A stretch of DNA of 64,000 nucleotides. Source: Ascochyta rabiei. Lineage: Eukaryota > Ascomycota > Dothideomycetes > Pleosporales > Didymellaceae. The stretch lies in the NCBI RefSeq assembly GCF_004011695.2, contig NC_082408.1:2155501-2219500 (forward strand), in the 5' to 3' direction. A model generated the notes under the pieces. The model made no database searches and was not told the origin of the DNA. It worked only from the letters and a program-made list of their open reading frames with translations. Shown one piece after another: positions 34,216-45,250 of the stretch; position 1 is the stretch's first letter; the number at the start of each line of letters is the position of its first letter. Made by a program: the position numbers and the translations under genes.

Positions 34216-34704
34216 TGCGGCGTGGCGTTTTCCATTCGCACAAGATATATATGCAGTAGTTAGTAGATGTAGTCTCTTTGCACGTTTCGTGTTCGGGAGA
34301 TCTTCTCGTGCAAACCTCCTTGGTCGCCCACTCTTCAATCGAACACTTTTTTTTCCAGCCGTTCAGAGGCATACATGATGCGAATCAGCCAGGATGTCAT
34401 TGTGCAGTGAAGCATGTGCCGAACAGGATAGGACAACGCCTCTCCTCTCACGCTGGAAACCGACACAGATCTTTCTACCATGCCGCCTGCGTTGTTACGA
34501 CTGAAAACAGACACCACGGGCATAGTCCATATAACGTCAGTCAAGATTTTTGCACCGCAGGAAGGAAACAGGAACATGCTGGTGCGAATCTTGCGTTGCA
34601 GCAGTCTAAGCTCGCGACCAGTCCAGGGACCCGTGGAAAGCGGAATGTGTGCATCAGAAGAGGCAGTATTGGATTGGGGGCAATTCAATGTGTTGGATGG
34701 TGAA
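34216..34704. other. Intergenic, 490 bases between convergent genes
   Basis: It holds the 3' flanks of the esterase-like gene and RIT1. No gene is supported. Confidence 0.4.
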
Positions 34705-36798
34705 CTACTCGTGGTCCACTCCAGGAACCCCACGCACGTACCGGGTGGTGCTGACATAGTCCTTGCCGGGCCCCTTGACATCGTATCTCGCTTCCCACCA
34801 AGGCTCCCCCTCGCGACCTGCCATGCCGTCGGAGAAGCGCCAGCTAGCGGCGTAGAGATCGGCTCCGCAGAGATGCTGGTCCCTGTTCTTCGCCACCAGT
34901 ACGTCCTCACTCTCACCCTCCGCGTTCAGATCACCCATCTCGACGAACAACCCGCCCACACCCTCGCCGCTCGGCCCTACGTCCTGGCGCCCCGCCGCGT
35001 CGTCGAAGAACCTGACTACAATGCGCGGCGCACCCCCCTCGTCTGGGGTGAGGAGCTCGTACACGTACTTTCTGCGCGCGGAGAGCTGCAGTCCGGTGGT
35101 GGTGGTGAAGGTGCCGGATTCGGCGTACAGCAGCGTGGTTGGCTGCGGTGTCGCGGTGAAGGATGCGTGGCCGGTGACGGTCCCTGAGGGGTGTGTGGGG
35201 CGCGCAGAAGTGAGGGTGCGGGTGAACGACCAGGTGTGCGCTGCGAGGGTGATGAAGAGGGAGGGAATGGGGTGCGTGGTAGCGGTGCTGGGAATGCTGG
35301 GGCGGCTGCTGGGTGTTGGGGGGAGGAGGTTCCAGTTTGAATCGTATCTTGATGGGTCTTTGAGGGTAGGGAGAGGTGACTTGGACGTCTCGCTGGACAT
35401 CAGTACGCTGTTTACGCTTTGCAGCGTTGCGCGGCTCGGATTGAGTGCTGGGTTGCTGGTCGTGATCCAGCTAAGCCGTTGCTTGATTAGTGTCTTGTCG
35501 ATATTCCGGACTTGTCTCGAGTCTATCGTGCCATCTTCGTTGACGTACAAACACAAGTAGGCGAGCGCTGTCCCAACGGACAGATCTTTACCTGTTGGGC
35601 AGCAGACCAGTATTCGTTTGCTTGCAAGGTTGCTCATCGACGCGAGCGAGCGCAAGGCAGGCAGCTGGGTGCGTAGGTCTCGCGATCCCAGTTTGCCGTT
35701 CTGGCAGGCGAGGTGCAAGTACGCTCCCACTCCTGCATCGTTCAAAATATTGTGTGGCAGAGGCTCGGGTGTACAGCTCACTACCATATCAAATGATGTG
35801 AGGTCGACATTCTGGCTCGAAGACACATAAAAACCATGTGTCGGTTTGATCAGAGTCGAGACTGCATCAGTGCCACGATCCTGGCCGACCAACTCTGCAA
35901 TCTTTGCTGGAAGATCTTCCTCATTCGTTTGGACGAGTTCGTTCTTGTTGGTCCAGAACAGTGGCGGAGTGAGCCCATGGGACCATGCTTCGTGATCGTC
36001 TGCAGCGCCCTGGATGTAGCCACCTTCCGACGCTTCAGCGCCTTGAACGCGACGAGAAGCAGTACAGAGAATCACCGGATGGAAGTCTGGGAAGTCTGGC
36101 GCAGTGTGGGGAAGTGTCGAGGCCTGTGTCACCCACATCGGACGGAGAGGCTTTCTAAGTTTGGACTGAAGCGCTTGAACATCGGGCTTACAGATGTCCT
36201 GGAGCTACCGTCAGCTAAGTGTTTTCCTTTTAACCTACTACAGTCGTAAGCGTACCAGAAACTGCTGCACGAACCCATTGACTCTACGCTCCATCTGTGT
36301 GTGCTCGCTTTCAGACACAGCCGTCGGAGGCGTGAAGAGATCCAGCTCATACTCACTGTTCCTAAAAACTGCCCTATTGATAACGCAGCACCAGAGCGGG
36401 ACTGTCTTGCTGAGAGCATCAGGCATGCTCTTTCCCCTCCTCGTCGAATCCACAATCACACAGCCTCCGTGCTGGCTGACCACGTCCAGGAGCTGCAGAT
36501 TCAGCCTTCGTAGACTAAACGCCCACTCGCCCATGTGGCCATCCGTGCTCTTGAAGTACACGCTTGCGGTCTTCAGGTCTAAAGGGATGTACCAGCTGCC
36601 ACAGCGCTCGTTGGCGACGAGGGGCAAGTCATACGAGGCGGCCACGCGGGTGACAAACTTGCTGTCGTTTGTGATGGAATTGAGCCGGTTGGTAATGGAC
36701 AGGGCGGAGCGTTTGAGGGAAGAAAGGGTAGTGGAGAAGTTTGGGGTGTTTGACAGGTGTGGGAAGATGATGTCTGCCTGCTGCAGCGGTTGAGCCAT
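34705..36798 (-). CDS. RIT1: tRNA A64-2'-O-ribosylphosphate transferase (Rit1) with C-terminal DUF6314-like domain
   Basis: Rit1 adds a 2'-O-ribosylphosphate to A64 of initiator tRNA-Met, keeping it out of elongation. Minus-strand exons 36798..36256 and 36198..34705 give 678 residues; yeast Rit1 has 513. Family landmarks include WYIPLD, YFKSTDGHMGEWAFS, HGGCVIVDSTRRGK (about residues 110-123), PVILCTAS and the phosphatase-like CPTGKD loop at 381-386, then RQRLSWI-like and NPSRATLQSVN near 420-445. After a Pro/Ser linker (about 460-495) a further roughly 175-residue domain follows: HTWSFTR, LLYAESGTF, RKYVYE, QHLCGADLYAA and a terminal GPGKDYVSTTRY. This is the pattern of DUF6314, normally a stand-alone protein of unknown function. 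There is no stop or splice signal between the two parts, so a true fusion is likely. Confidence 0.88.
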
Positions 36799-37176
36799 GG
36801 CTTTCTTCGAGTTTGGACGAGCTTGTTATACAACTGAAGGCGGGCTGCAACAGGAACTTCTAATCGTCTTCTCGTACTCCCAGATCTCGACTTCCCTCCC
36901 GCGGCAACTGGACTACAGAAATACCCGACAGGTACTAGCCACGCCTGACGACTCAAAACCAAAGTACGCGAGACGAGGTCGTTCAGCAAAGATCGGCGCG
37001 CTAGACGTAATTTGGCCTAGTGCAGCACGCAAGCTGCAAGCGCTGGCGTGGACCTTACTCTCTTACCAAACATAGACAATCTTTCCTTGGAAAGTTGGTT
37101 TCGTAGCTGTGCGGTCGATATATGGCATGCTGGGTATCTTCATTGTCATATGAAAGTAGTTGGGTATCTTTTTCGC
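36799..37176. other. Intergenic, 378 bases, RIT1 promoter
   Basis: It is the region between the RIT1 start and the BDP1 stop codon, both on the minus strand. Nothing further is supported. Confidence 0.4.
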
Positions 37177-39429
37177 TCACTCCTGCCCCCAGTTCGGATC
37201 GTCATCCACCTCGCCCACAATCTCCACACCCTCCTCCTGGAAAGTGACCGTCTTGTCCTTTTGCTTCCTCTTCTTCTTGCCCTTGCCGTTTTGGTTGTCA
37301 GCCGCGCCGTCGCCGTCATCGGTCAATCCGGCGAGTTTCTTCTGCTTCTCGCGCTCCTCCTTTTCTTTCAGGGCTTCGTTGATCTGCTCACGCATGCGCG
37401 CCTCTTCCTCCTCGAGATCGCGCTTGATGGCGTCGGCATCGGCGAAGGATTCTTCTTCCATCTGGGAGGCGGCGAGGAAATGGTCCCAGTGGGAGGCCAG
37501 TTCGGACTTGCCGCGCAGACAATCGCGCACAATCTCCGGGTTCTCGCGTTCCTCGCGTGTGAACTTTGTTTTGATGCTGCGGCGCGTCATACCAGGGAAC
37601 ATGTGCGCTATCATTTGAAAGTCGGTGCCGAAAGAGCGCAGTCCCTGGTAGAAGATATCCGTGGATTGATGGTTCCACCTCTTGCCCTGTCCAGGAAGCA
37701 CGAATTCGTTGGGGAACCGCTTGTTGTTCTTCATGAAGCTGCGATTTGTGATGCGTGTAGTAAGGTCGTCCTCCTCGGTGATGAGCATAGCGTCGATTTC
37801 GCGATCGGCGTCGCGCTCGCGGTCAATGGTGCCCGAATCTTGAATGAGCTCGATGCGGCCGTCCACGACATGGTAGCGGGGTCCAGTCGGGGTCGGCTCG
37901 ACTTGGCCAGATTCAAGGAGCTTGTCGACGGCGGCTTGGGTTTCCTTTGTGGAGATGTGGCGAGCATCTTCTTCGCGGCGGCGCTCTTTGACGGCTTCCC
38001 AGTCGATCTTGCGCATCTCTTTCTCGCGGCGCGAGAGCTTGCCTACGCGGATGTTGCGCGATGCCAGGTCGTCCATGCACATCATGTCTGGGTCGATGAT
38101 CTGTTCTTCGGCGTCGGACGGCGTGTCTTCACGGGGAGGTCGACCTCTACGCTTTGGTTCCTCTGAGCCGTGTTTGGCTGCAGCAAGGGCTGTCTTTCTC
38201 TTCTTTGGCGCGCGCGGCTTGCGTTTGGGTTTGGCAGGCGCGTCGCCGTCTTGGTCACCTTGTCCTTCGGCGAGCTCTGCTTCCTCAGCCCGCTCCTTCC
38301 CCTTGTCCTTGCTCGGTTTTCGCGGCTTCTTGGATGGGGGCGCGGCTGGTTCGCCGTCTTGGTCGTCTTGGTCGTCTTGGACATGTGCCGTCCGCTTTCC
38401 AGTCGCTCTGGCGCTGAGTCGTGATTCTGTGGGCTCTGCCTCGTCCTCGTCCTCGTCACCGTCCTCCTGTGCCTCTCCTTCTGCGGCCGCCTCGGGTGCG
38501 TTCTTCTCGGCTCGGGGTTTGGGTGGCGCGCGCTTCTTCTTTGCGGGTGGCTCGGCAGCGCCACTGGCCTCGCCGCCCTCGTCTTGTGGGTGATTGACGG
38601 CTGTCCACGGCAACGTCCTCCGCCCGCGCTTCTGCTGGGTAGGGGCTGTATCGACAGGGGGCGTTGCATCGGTGGTGGTCGTAGATGCGGTCTCGGCAGG
38701 AGGGGTTGCATCGGTGGTGGTGGTAGGTACTATCTCGACAGGAGGGGTTGCATCGGTGGTGGTGGTAGGTACTGTCTCGACAGGAGGGGTTGCATCGGTG
38801 GTGGTGGTAAATGCGGTCTCAGGCTGTGGGGGAAGCATGACAGCTACGGGGACCATGGGTGCGCTCTGGCGCGAGGGCGACTCGACGCGCCTCCTCTTGG
38901 GTGATCTTCCCGCGTCGATGTCATCTTTGAGAGGCTGTGGGACGTGGTGGGTGTGGGTGTGGGTGTGGGCGTGTTGGGTTTGAATGTGTTGGGCCTGGAC
39001 GTGTTGGGTCTGGACGTGTTGGATCTCTGGTGCTGCATGTGGCTGTGGCTGTTGCTGTGGCGGACTGGGTGCTGGTGCTTCAGGTGCAGCGGTCGCGGGA
39101 GGTGAAGCGTCTTGTGTGGTAGGGACAGCAGCGCTCCAAGACGCGGCGGCGGCTGCAGGAGACAGTGGCTGGAGGGGCGCCTGGGTGGGTGCTGGCGTGG
39201 GCAGCGGCGCGGCGGGGGCGCTCAAAAACTCGGCCGAGGGTGCGGAAGTGGCTGCGGGGCCGGCGGCAGAGGCAGCTGTGGGGCCGGCGGCAGCAGCAGC
39301 AGCAGCAGCAGCTGGCCGTCTGCGGGCGGCCTTGGGAGCAAACTTCTTGGCCGATGTGTTCTTGTTGATGAAGGAACTGAAGGTCGCGGGCGGCGGCGGC
39401 GGCGGCGGTGGGGCGGCGTCGTCGGCCAT
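37177..39429 (-). CDS. BDP1: TFIIIB subunit B'' (Bdp1)
   Basis: Bdp1 joins TBP and Brf1 to form TFIIIB, the factor that brings RNA polymerase III to tRNA and 5S genes. The intronless frame gives 750 residues from the ATG at 39429 (the frame is open further upstream but without a better start). The N-terminus has FSSFINKNTSAKKFAPKA, a motif typical of fungal Bdp1, followed by a long low-complexity region with poly-Ala, poly-Pro and a 14-residue TTDATPPVE repeat. The conserved SANT/Myb domain is at about residues 580-630 (RWNHQSTDIFYQGL, FGTDFQMIAHMFP, RRSIKTKFTREER), preceded by an acidic extended SANT region. The C-terminal helix is Lys/Glu-rich. Charged KR-rich stretches between suggest nuclear import. 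Divergent to BRE1 with 509 bases between the starts. Confidence 0.93.
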   Translation of the reverse strand: MADDAAPPPPPPPPATFSSFINKNTSAKKFAPKAARRRPAAAAAAAAAGPTAASAAGPAATSAPSAEFLSAPAAPLPTPAPTQAPLQPLSPAAAAASWSAAVPTTQDASPPATAAPEAPAPSPPQQQPQPHAAPEIQHVQTQHVQAQHIQTQHAHTHTHTHHVPQPLKDDIDAGRSPKRRRVESPSRQSAPMVPVAVMLPPQPETAFTTTTDATPPVETVPTTTTDATPPVEIVPTTTTDATPPAETASTTTTDATPPVDTAPTQQKRGRRTLPWTAVNHPQDEGGEASGAAEPPAKKKRAPPKPRAEKNAPEAAAEGEAQEDGDEDEDEAEPTESRLSARATGKRTAHVQDDQDDQDGEPAAPPSKKPRKPSKDKGKERAEEAELAEGQGDQDGDAPAKPKRKPRAPKKRKTALAAAKHGSEEPKRRGRPPREDTPSDAEEQIIDPDMMCMDDLASRNIRVGKLSRREKEMRKIDWEAVKERRREEDARHISTKETQAAVDKLLESGQVEPTPTGPRYHVVDGRIELIQDSGTIDRERDADREIDAMLITEEDDLTTRITNRSFMKNNKRFPNEFVLPGQGKRWNHQSTDIFYQGLRSFGTDFQMIAHMFPGMTRRSIKTKFTREERENPEIVRDCLRGKSELASHWDHFLAASQMEEESFADADAIKRDLEEEEARMREQINEALKEKEEREKQKKLAGLTDDGDGAADNQNGKGKKKRKQKDKTVTFQEEGVEIVGEVDDDPNWGQE
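38655..38822 (-). repeat. 42-base tandem repeat inside BDP1 coding sequence
   Basis: About four units of 42 bases, each containing GTTGCATCGGTGGTGGT on the plus strand, encode a 14-residue TTTDATPPVE-type repeat. Units two and three are almost identical and the outer ones diverge, as expected for a variable-number repeat. Confidence 0.8.
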
Positions 39430-39938
39430 GGGGGCGGGTGGCGGGTGTGGGCTGTGGGCTGTGGGCTGCTCGGTGCAGCTGGGCGCGGTTATGTCGACAT
39501 GTGCGTGGCGGGCGAGCGGGCGGGCGAGAGGGAGAGCGTGCGGGTGGGAGAGCGTGCAAATGCGAGTGCGAGGGTGCAGGCGAGGGTGCAGGCAGGCGTG
39601 CACAAGCACAAGACCCACCGGCCCCAGGCGCGCGTTGCCCCTTGCGGCTGGCGCGCTGCCGTCGTTAGCTCGTTGGCGGCTGTCTTCGTTTTGTGCGTGT
39701 CGACGGGCACTCGAGTCTTCTCCTCACCTCTCACCCCTCTCACCTCGCCCCGGCGCCGCGCACATCCACCCACCCACCCGCCGCCCGCTCTGCTGCCGAC
39801 GCCCGCTCTGCTGCCGACGCCCGCTCTGCTGCCGACGCCCGCCATCCCCTGCTCGCCGCTCTCTCGCTTCCTCTCCCCTCTCCCCTCTCCCCTCTCCCGA
39901 CGGCTGCCTGTGCCCGCCACGCCGTCGTCGCCTGTCCG
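39430..39938. promoter_or_regulatory. Bidirectional BDP1/BRE1 promoter region
   Basis: The 509 bases between the divergent starts include CT-rich runs, a CCCTCTCC run near 39875-39897 and three perfect 18-base CGCTCTGCTGCCGACGCC units at about 39786-39840, within the presumed leader of BRE1. Confidence 0.45.
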
Positions 39939-42234
39939 ATGAGGCTCGAAGCCAGGACCGTCGCACCCCCGTCGCTGGACCCCGTCAAGATGGAGGACCG
40001 CAAGAGGCCCAGCGCCCACGACGACGCTGCCCCGCCCGCCAAGAGGCAAGCCGTGACCGTCAACGGTGCTCGCTCGCATCCAGACGCTGACATGCCGTGG
40101 AAAGATGACATCGAGGTTCGCCCCCCCGCCCCGCCCTCGCCCGCCCTGCCTCGCCAGCGGCCCCGAACTCTCTCGCTAATCCTGCCCTCCCCTGCAGGCC
40201 TACCAGAAAGACGCCATCCTCCGCCAGATGCGCGAGTACAAGCGGGAGAAGGCGACCCTTGAGGCCCAGCTCAACGACGTCGAGTCCCGTGCCAAGTACC
40301 ACGACGACGAGCTGCGCACAATCGACACGTGGTTCGATCAGGTCAGTCCTCCCCGCACCCTTCCAGTACACCCCCCGCTGACCCTCGGCCAGCTGCTTGA
40401 TGAGATCAAAGTCCTGAGTGGAGACCGGCTGTCAGGTGATGCTTCATCGCGAACCGTGCCTCCCGCCCTCCTGTTCGAGGACAGCGACAGCTTCAGACAA
40501 CACCTGTCCAAACGGAAAGACACCATCCTGTCGTCGCTGTCTGCCCTGTTTGCCAAGTATCCGCCTCAAAGCCCGGATGTTGCACATCTCCAGCAGCAAT
40601 TGTCAGAACTGCTCGCAGCACAGAAAGAACACGTTGTGCAATGTCAAAGAATCACGACGGAGAAAGAACAGCTTTCGGATCGGCTAGACACCGCTACCCA
40701 CCGCTATCTCGTGGCCGAGAAGAAGATTGACAGGCTCAAGAGCCAGCAGGTCCAGAAATTGGAGCAGTCGGCAGTAGCCACCACAGTCAAGGAGGAAGCA
40801 CCGTCTGCCGGCGTGAAGAAGGAAGCCACCAATGGTACCACGCCAGAACCTGCTGCGAGCCAGGAGCTGGAGACTGCGCGGAGCAAGGCGGTAGCCGAAG
40901 CGGCGAAACGGAAAGCACAGCTCGAAGACGTGGAGAAGGAGAACAAGAGGATGACCGAGGAGTTATCGGCGTTAAAGGTTAAGCTGACTGGACTGTCGGA
41001 CGATGATTATGCCAAAACCGACCTGTTCAAAGCAATCAAGTCTCAGCACGAGGACGTGATAAAGAGGATCAATCACCTGGAGGCGACTAACATTCAGCTG
41101 CGGGAAGAAGCGCAAAAGTATCAGGCCGAACGGACTGCTTACCGGATAAAGATCGACGACGAGTCGCGTTCTTCGTTGGCTGAGTCAGAAAGTGCGGTAT
41201 CGCAGGCCGAAGCCAATCTCGCCCGTATCCGTAATGCACGCGACGAACTCGTCGCTAAAAACCACATACTCGAGACGAGTCACAAGGACAGCGAAGCCTC
41301 GAACGCCCAGTCAAAGGAGCTCGTGAGCGCTTGTGAAAGCCGCATTGCGGCTCTGGAGTCGGAGTGCGAACGACTGCGATTGCAGATTGCCGAGCACCAG
41401 CCAGGAGAGCCCATGGAGACGGACGATTCGACACCTGAGCAGCTGCGCAGCAACATCTCCAATCTGGAAAACCAACTCAAGCTTCTCAGTGGCGAGCTGC
41501 CGTCCATGGAAGCTGCGTGGAAGAAGGCGCAAGCCATCGCAGGAAAGAAGATTGCAGAGCTCGCTGCGTGGGAGGAGAACGTGGCCAGAGCCAACGCCGA
41601 CAAAGCCAAGGCGGACCAGAAGTTCTTTGCAGCCATGAAGGCCAAGGGAGAGATGGAGCAGCAGATCCGCATCCTCCGATTACAAGCGGCAAAGTCGACC
41701 GAAGTCGTGTCGCAGCTGAAAGAGGCGGACTCGCTCAGCCGATCGCTGGTCGACAAGCTCGAAAAGCAGACGGCTGAGATGCGGTCGCAAATGGACGATC
41801 TCTCTGTGCAGCACCGCCAGCTACAGCAAAAGATCAGCGAGAACAGCATCGCAGCCGAAAGGCACGCCAGCCAGATTGCCGAACTGAAGAAGCTGGTCGA
41901 GACCAAAGACGCCGCCTATCTCATCGCGAGACACACGCAGCGCGAAGCGTGCACCGAGCGGGACGGACTCAGCGCCCAAGTCGACGGCTTGAAGGAGCAG
42001 ATCCAGGTGTGGAAGAAGAAGAGCAAGGGCGAGCAGAGCTCGGACGCGGCGCTGATGGAGTCGATGTTGCAATGTCAGATATGCAAGAGTAGGGTCAAGA
42101 ATACGTGCATCAAGACGTGTGGCCACCTCTTCTGCCACGACTGCGTGCAGGACCGGCTCACGAACCGAGCGCGCAAATGCCCCAACTGCGGCAAGGCCTT
42201 TGGCAGCAACGACACGATGCGCGTGCACCTCTAG
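39939..42234 (+). CDS. BRE1: E3 ubiquitin ligase Bre1 (histone H2B)
   Basis: Bre1 with Rad6 monoubiquitylates histone H2B during transcription, a prerequisite for H3K4 and H3K79 methylation. Exons are 39939..40115, 40198..40341 and 40393..42234, giving 720 residues, typical for the family. The N-terminus has MEDRKRP and PPAKRQAV (nuclear signal), followed by the conserved AYQKDAILRQMREYKRE helix. Almost the whole middle is coiled coil. The C-terminal C3HC4 RING finger spans about residues 668-708 (CQIC, CGHLFCHDC, RKCPNCGKAFG). The second intron (40342..40392) is 51 bases long and free of stops, so it would be missed by open-frame calling; excising it joins WFDQ to LLDEI as in homologs. An internal ATG at 39990 (MEDRKRP) is an alternative start. 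Confidence 0.93.
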
Positions 42235-42993
42235 CACCGCAGCACAGCACTGCAGCACAGCACTGCAGCACAGCACCGCATCACAGCACCGCATCACAGC
42301 ACCACAGCACGTGCAACTCTAGCACCCACAGCACGTGGTGGTGGAGGTGGAGGTGGAGGTGAAGTGAAGCGAAGCTTTGGTAGGCCTGTACAATACCTGT
42401 TTTCCTATTCTTCTCAAGCGATGTCAAGTCAGTCTGTTGCACGGCGTTTTCGGTTCTCGGCAGCCGTAGCCTAGCGGCAGGGCGGCTATCCAAATCCACC
42501 CTTCTTCCCCTACCCCAGGGTCGGGCAAAGCACGTACGGCGCAGGGCGGAGGGCGGAGAGTGCAGACATGCAGATGCTTCTCCAGACGCGACTCGTCTCG
42601 TCTCGTCTCGTCTTGTCCTCACTTCAGCGCTGCAGGGTACGATAGAGAGAGAAAGAGAGAGAGAGAGAGAAAGAGAGAGAGGATGAAACGTCTGCGAGTT
42701 CCGTACCTAGGTACTCTCGCCTCTGATGCGAATGCGAATGCAAATGCGAATGCGAATGCGAATGCGAATGCGAATGAATGTGAATGCGAATGCGAATGAA
42801 TGTGAATGTGAATAAATTTAAATGTGAATGCAAATAAATGCGAATGAATGTGAATGTGAATAAATTTAAATGTGAATAAATGTGGATGTGAATATAAAAT
42901 AAAAATAAATGTGAATGATTGTGAATGTGAATGTGAATGTGAATGTGAATATAAATGTGAATGTGAATGTGAATGTGAATGCGAATGCGAATA
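42235..42993. repeat. Microsatellites and hexanucleotide satellite, left arm
   Basis: After BRE1 come CACAGCACTGCAG-type repeats (42238-42310), a GGTGGA run (42337-42362) and GAGA repeats (42645-42682). From about 42727 to 42991 a degenerate hexamer of the form GAATGY/AAATAY forms the left arm of a satellite. The right arm continues after the transposon at 44857. Open frames over this stretch are artefacts of the repeat. Confidence 0.75.
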
Positions 42994-44856
42994 ACGTATT
43001 TAACAGGTGAGTCGGCCACACGGGCGAGTTGGCCACTCTGCCAAGACCACACCAACATTCTACCTTATAACGCAATAACTTAATAACAACATAAACCTAC
43101 GCCCTTAAAAGAGGCTGTAATACAGCTTGCGCTCTAGGCACTTAAATAAGACGCAAACCTTACTATATAACGCGCTGCAGCCATATACAACACGCCTTAC
43201 AGTACACTACATAATTAATATACAGGACAACCTGCACAAGCTGATTATACGCTAAGTTAATAGAATATAGATTAGACTAAGAAGGATATAATTACTAAGT
43301 ACATTCTTAAGCTAGATGCATAAGGATTTGCCCCTTAGCTAGCTGCTATAGCTAATATAGCTAATTCTTTGCGTGCTAAGCGCAATATAGGCTATGTTAG
43401 TATAAACTAGCCTAATATATTTATTAAGCGCCGCCCTAACCTTAAAGTAAAGTTTAATTATAAGTATAACTATAAGAGAGCCCTCTATAAGGATCTAGAG
43501 ATTATATAAGGCTAGTTTAGGCTTATAGCAAATGTTAAAGCTAAGTATAGTATCTAGAATAATAACATGTACAACTTTAATAAGACAGGCTTTATAATAG
43601 GCTAGATATCTACAGGAGTAGTTGTTATAGGTTTAGAGTGTTAAGGACAGCTAAAGGTAGTGTAGTAGGGTAATTAAGAGTAGACAACAGTTATATAGGG
43701 CATTAATGGCACAGAGTAAGCTATTCTACCCTTTATTATCTTTAAAGGCTGTAACTACCTCTCTGCCTGGTATAAAGAGGACAACCTACCCTACAACTAG
43801 GTTATTAGAGTCTCTAAGAACAGATAGACTACTAACAAGCTTAGTCTAGACTAGTTAAAGCACTTTAATGCCTATACAAAGACGCGCACCTAAGGAGTAC
43901 ACTAGCTGCTCCTTATTAATAGCCATAAGAGCCATAACTCCCTTAACTTCTAATAATACTGTAAGAAAGTAAAGATTATTATACTGTATATGCCTCTATA
44001 CTTATCTTACCTCTTATAACTACTAGATATAGGTTGTTTTGCCCCTCTAAAGAAGGTATATAGGTGCTAAGCTAAGAATCTTATATATAACTATATTACT
44101 TATATTACTAAAACTAAGTTCCTACTATGCTTTATAGACGCCTATAAGGAGACATTTACTTCTAGCAATATCTAAGAAGGCTTCTAAGGCGCTGGAATAG
44201 TCCTCTTTAACCTAGAATAGGTTATAATAGGTCTTAATGTCCGCCTACGTACCCTACTGCTACCTACTATAGAAGATAAGCCCTAGCAGTCCTAAACCTT
44301 AAGCACTACCCTATAATTAGGGTCGCAATTAACGCTAGTTTAAGAGAGGATTTAAAGGTATGCAAGCAGCTTACTAACTTTAATAGTTAAGGCCTTTAAA
44401 AAGCTTGCTAAAGGCGCAGCTATAGTAGCGCATAAGCTAGTGTTAGCTTAAAGGGAGATTACTAGGCTTTAAGTAGTAAATAAGGCTGCTACGCAACGTA
44501 AATTGCATAAAAGAAAGCAGTTACAGCAGGAGAGAGTCCTAACAGCTAAGGAAGGCCTTTAATTAACTACTCTAACTAAGTTTAGGGCGCATAGTAATAG
44601 TAAGAAGGTAAGGAAGCAAGTATGTGTTAAAGGAGGTAAGGTAACCTAAAGATGCTGTAAAAAGTGCTATAATATAGGGTATAACTTACATACATGTAAA
44701 AAGCCTAAAGAAGGTGTTACTAAATAATATTATATACTGTACTACTATAAACAATACTAATGTAGGCTAATACAAGCCATAATAGGGTAGAATGTTGGTG
44801 TGGTCTTAGCAGAGTGGCTAACTCGCCTGTGTGGCTAACTTACCTGTTAAATACGT
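42994..44856. mobile_element. Fot1/pogo-type DNA transposon, copy 1, full length, RIP-degraded
   Basis: An element of 1863 bases flanked by TA on both sides, the standard target duplication of Tc1/mariner. Its terminal inverted repeats are 71 bases (42994..43064 and 44786..44856), starting ACGTATTTAACAGGT. Inside, a plus-strand transposase relic is readable through many in-frame TAG/TAA codons: RRPNLKVKF, YNFNKTGF (family YNFDETGF), NSHKSH (family DGHGSH) and LLDIGCFAPLKK (family PLDVGVFGPLK), placing it in the Fot1/pogo DDE superfamily. The first catalytic Asp is now Asn, a G-to-A change. The abundance of TA and the scarcity of CpG point to RIP. It sits inside the hexanucleotide satellite. 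Confidence 0.9.
43330..44400 (+). pseudogene. Transposase relic of the Fot1/pogo element, copy 1
   Basis: Approximate span of the readable DNA-binding and DDE parts. Stops replace tryptophan or glutamine codons (TGG/CAG to TAG, CAA to TAA) in several places, so no product is expected. Confidence 0.75.
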
Positions 44857-45250
44857 TAAATATAAATGTGAATATAAATAAATATAGATGCAAATAAATG
44901 TAAATGCAAATAAATATAAATATAAATAAATGTAAATGTAAATAAATGTAAATGTAAATAAATGTAAATGTGAATAAATGTGAATGTGAATATAAATGTA
45001 AATATAAATAAGAATGCAGATATAAATGTAAATGCAAATAAATATAAACGTAAATAAATATAAATGTAAATATAAATAAATGTAAATATAAATACAAATA
45101 TAAATAAATATAAATATAAATAAATGTAAATGTGAATGCAAATATAAATAAATGTAAATAAATGTAAATGTGAACAAATGTGAATGCAAATAAACATAAA
45201 TTAATCTAAATAAAAATAAATGTAAATGCAAATATAAATGCGAATGATAT
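44857..45250. repeat. Hexanucleotide satellite, right arm
   Basis: The satellite resumes after the transposon as AAATRY/GAATRT hexamers for about 390 bases, on average more AT-rich than the left arm. The apparent open frames on the minus strand are the translated repeat. Confidence 0.8.

Noticed and set aside
42238..42310. CAGCAC repeat block after BRE1 considered as a CRISPR-like array
   Set aside because: No spacers, no regular repeat-spacer alternation, eukaryotic context; it is a simple microsatellite.
42624..43075. Minus-strand frames with repeating HIHIHSH/TFTFTF peptides, also at 44818-45231
   Set aside because: Pure translation of the hexanucleotide satellite.
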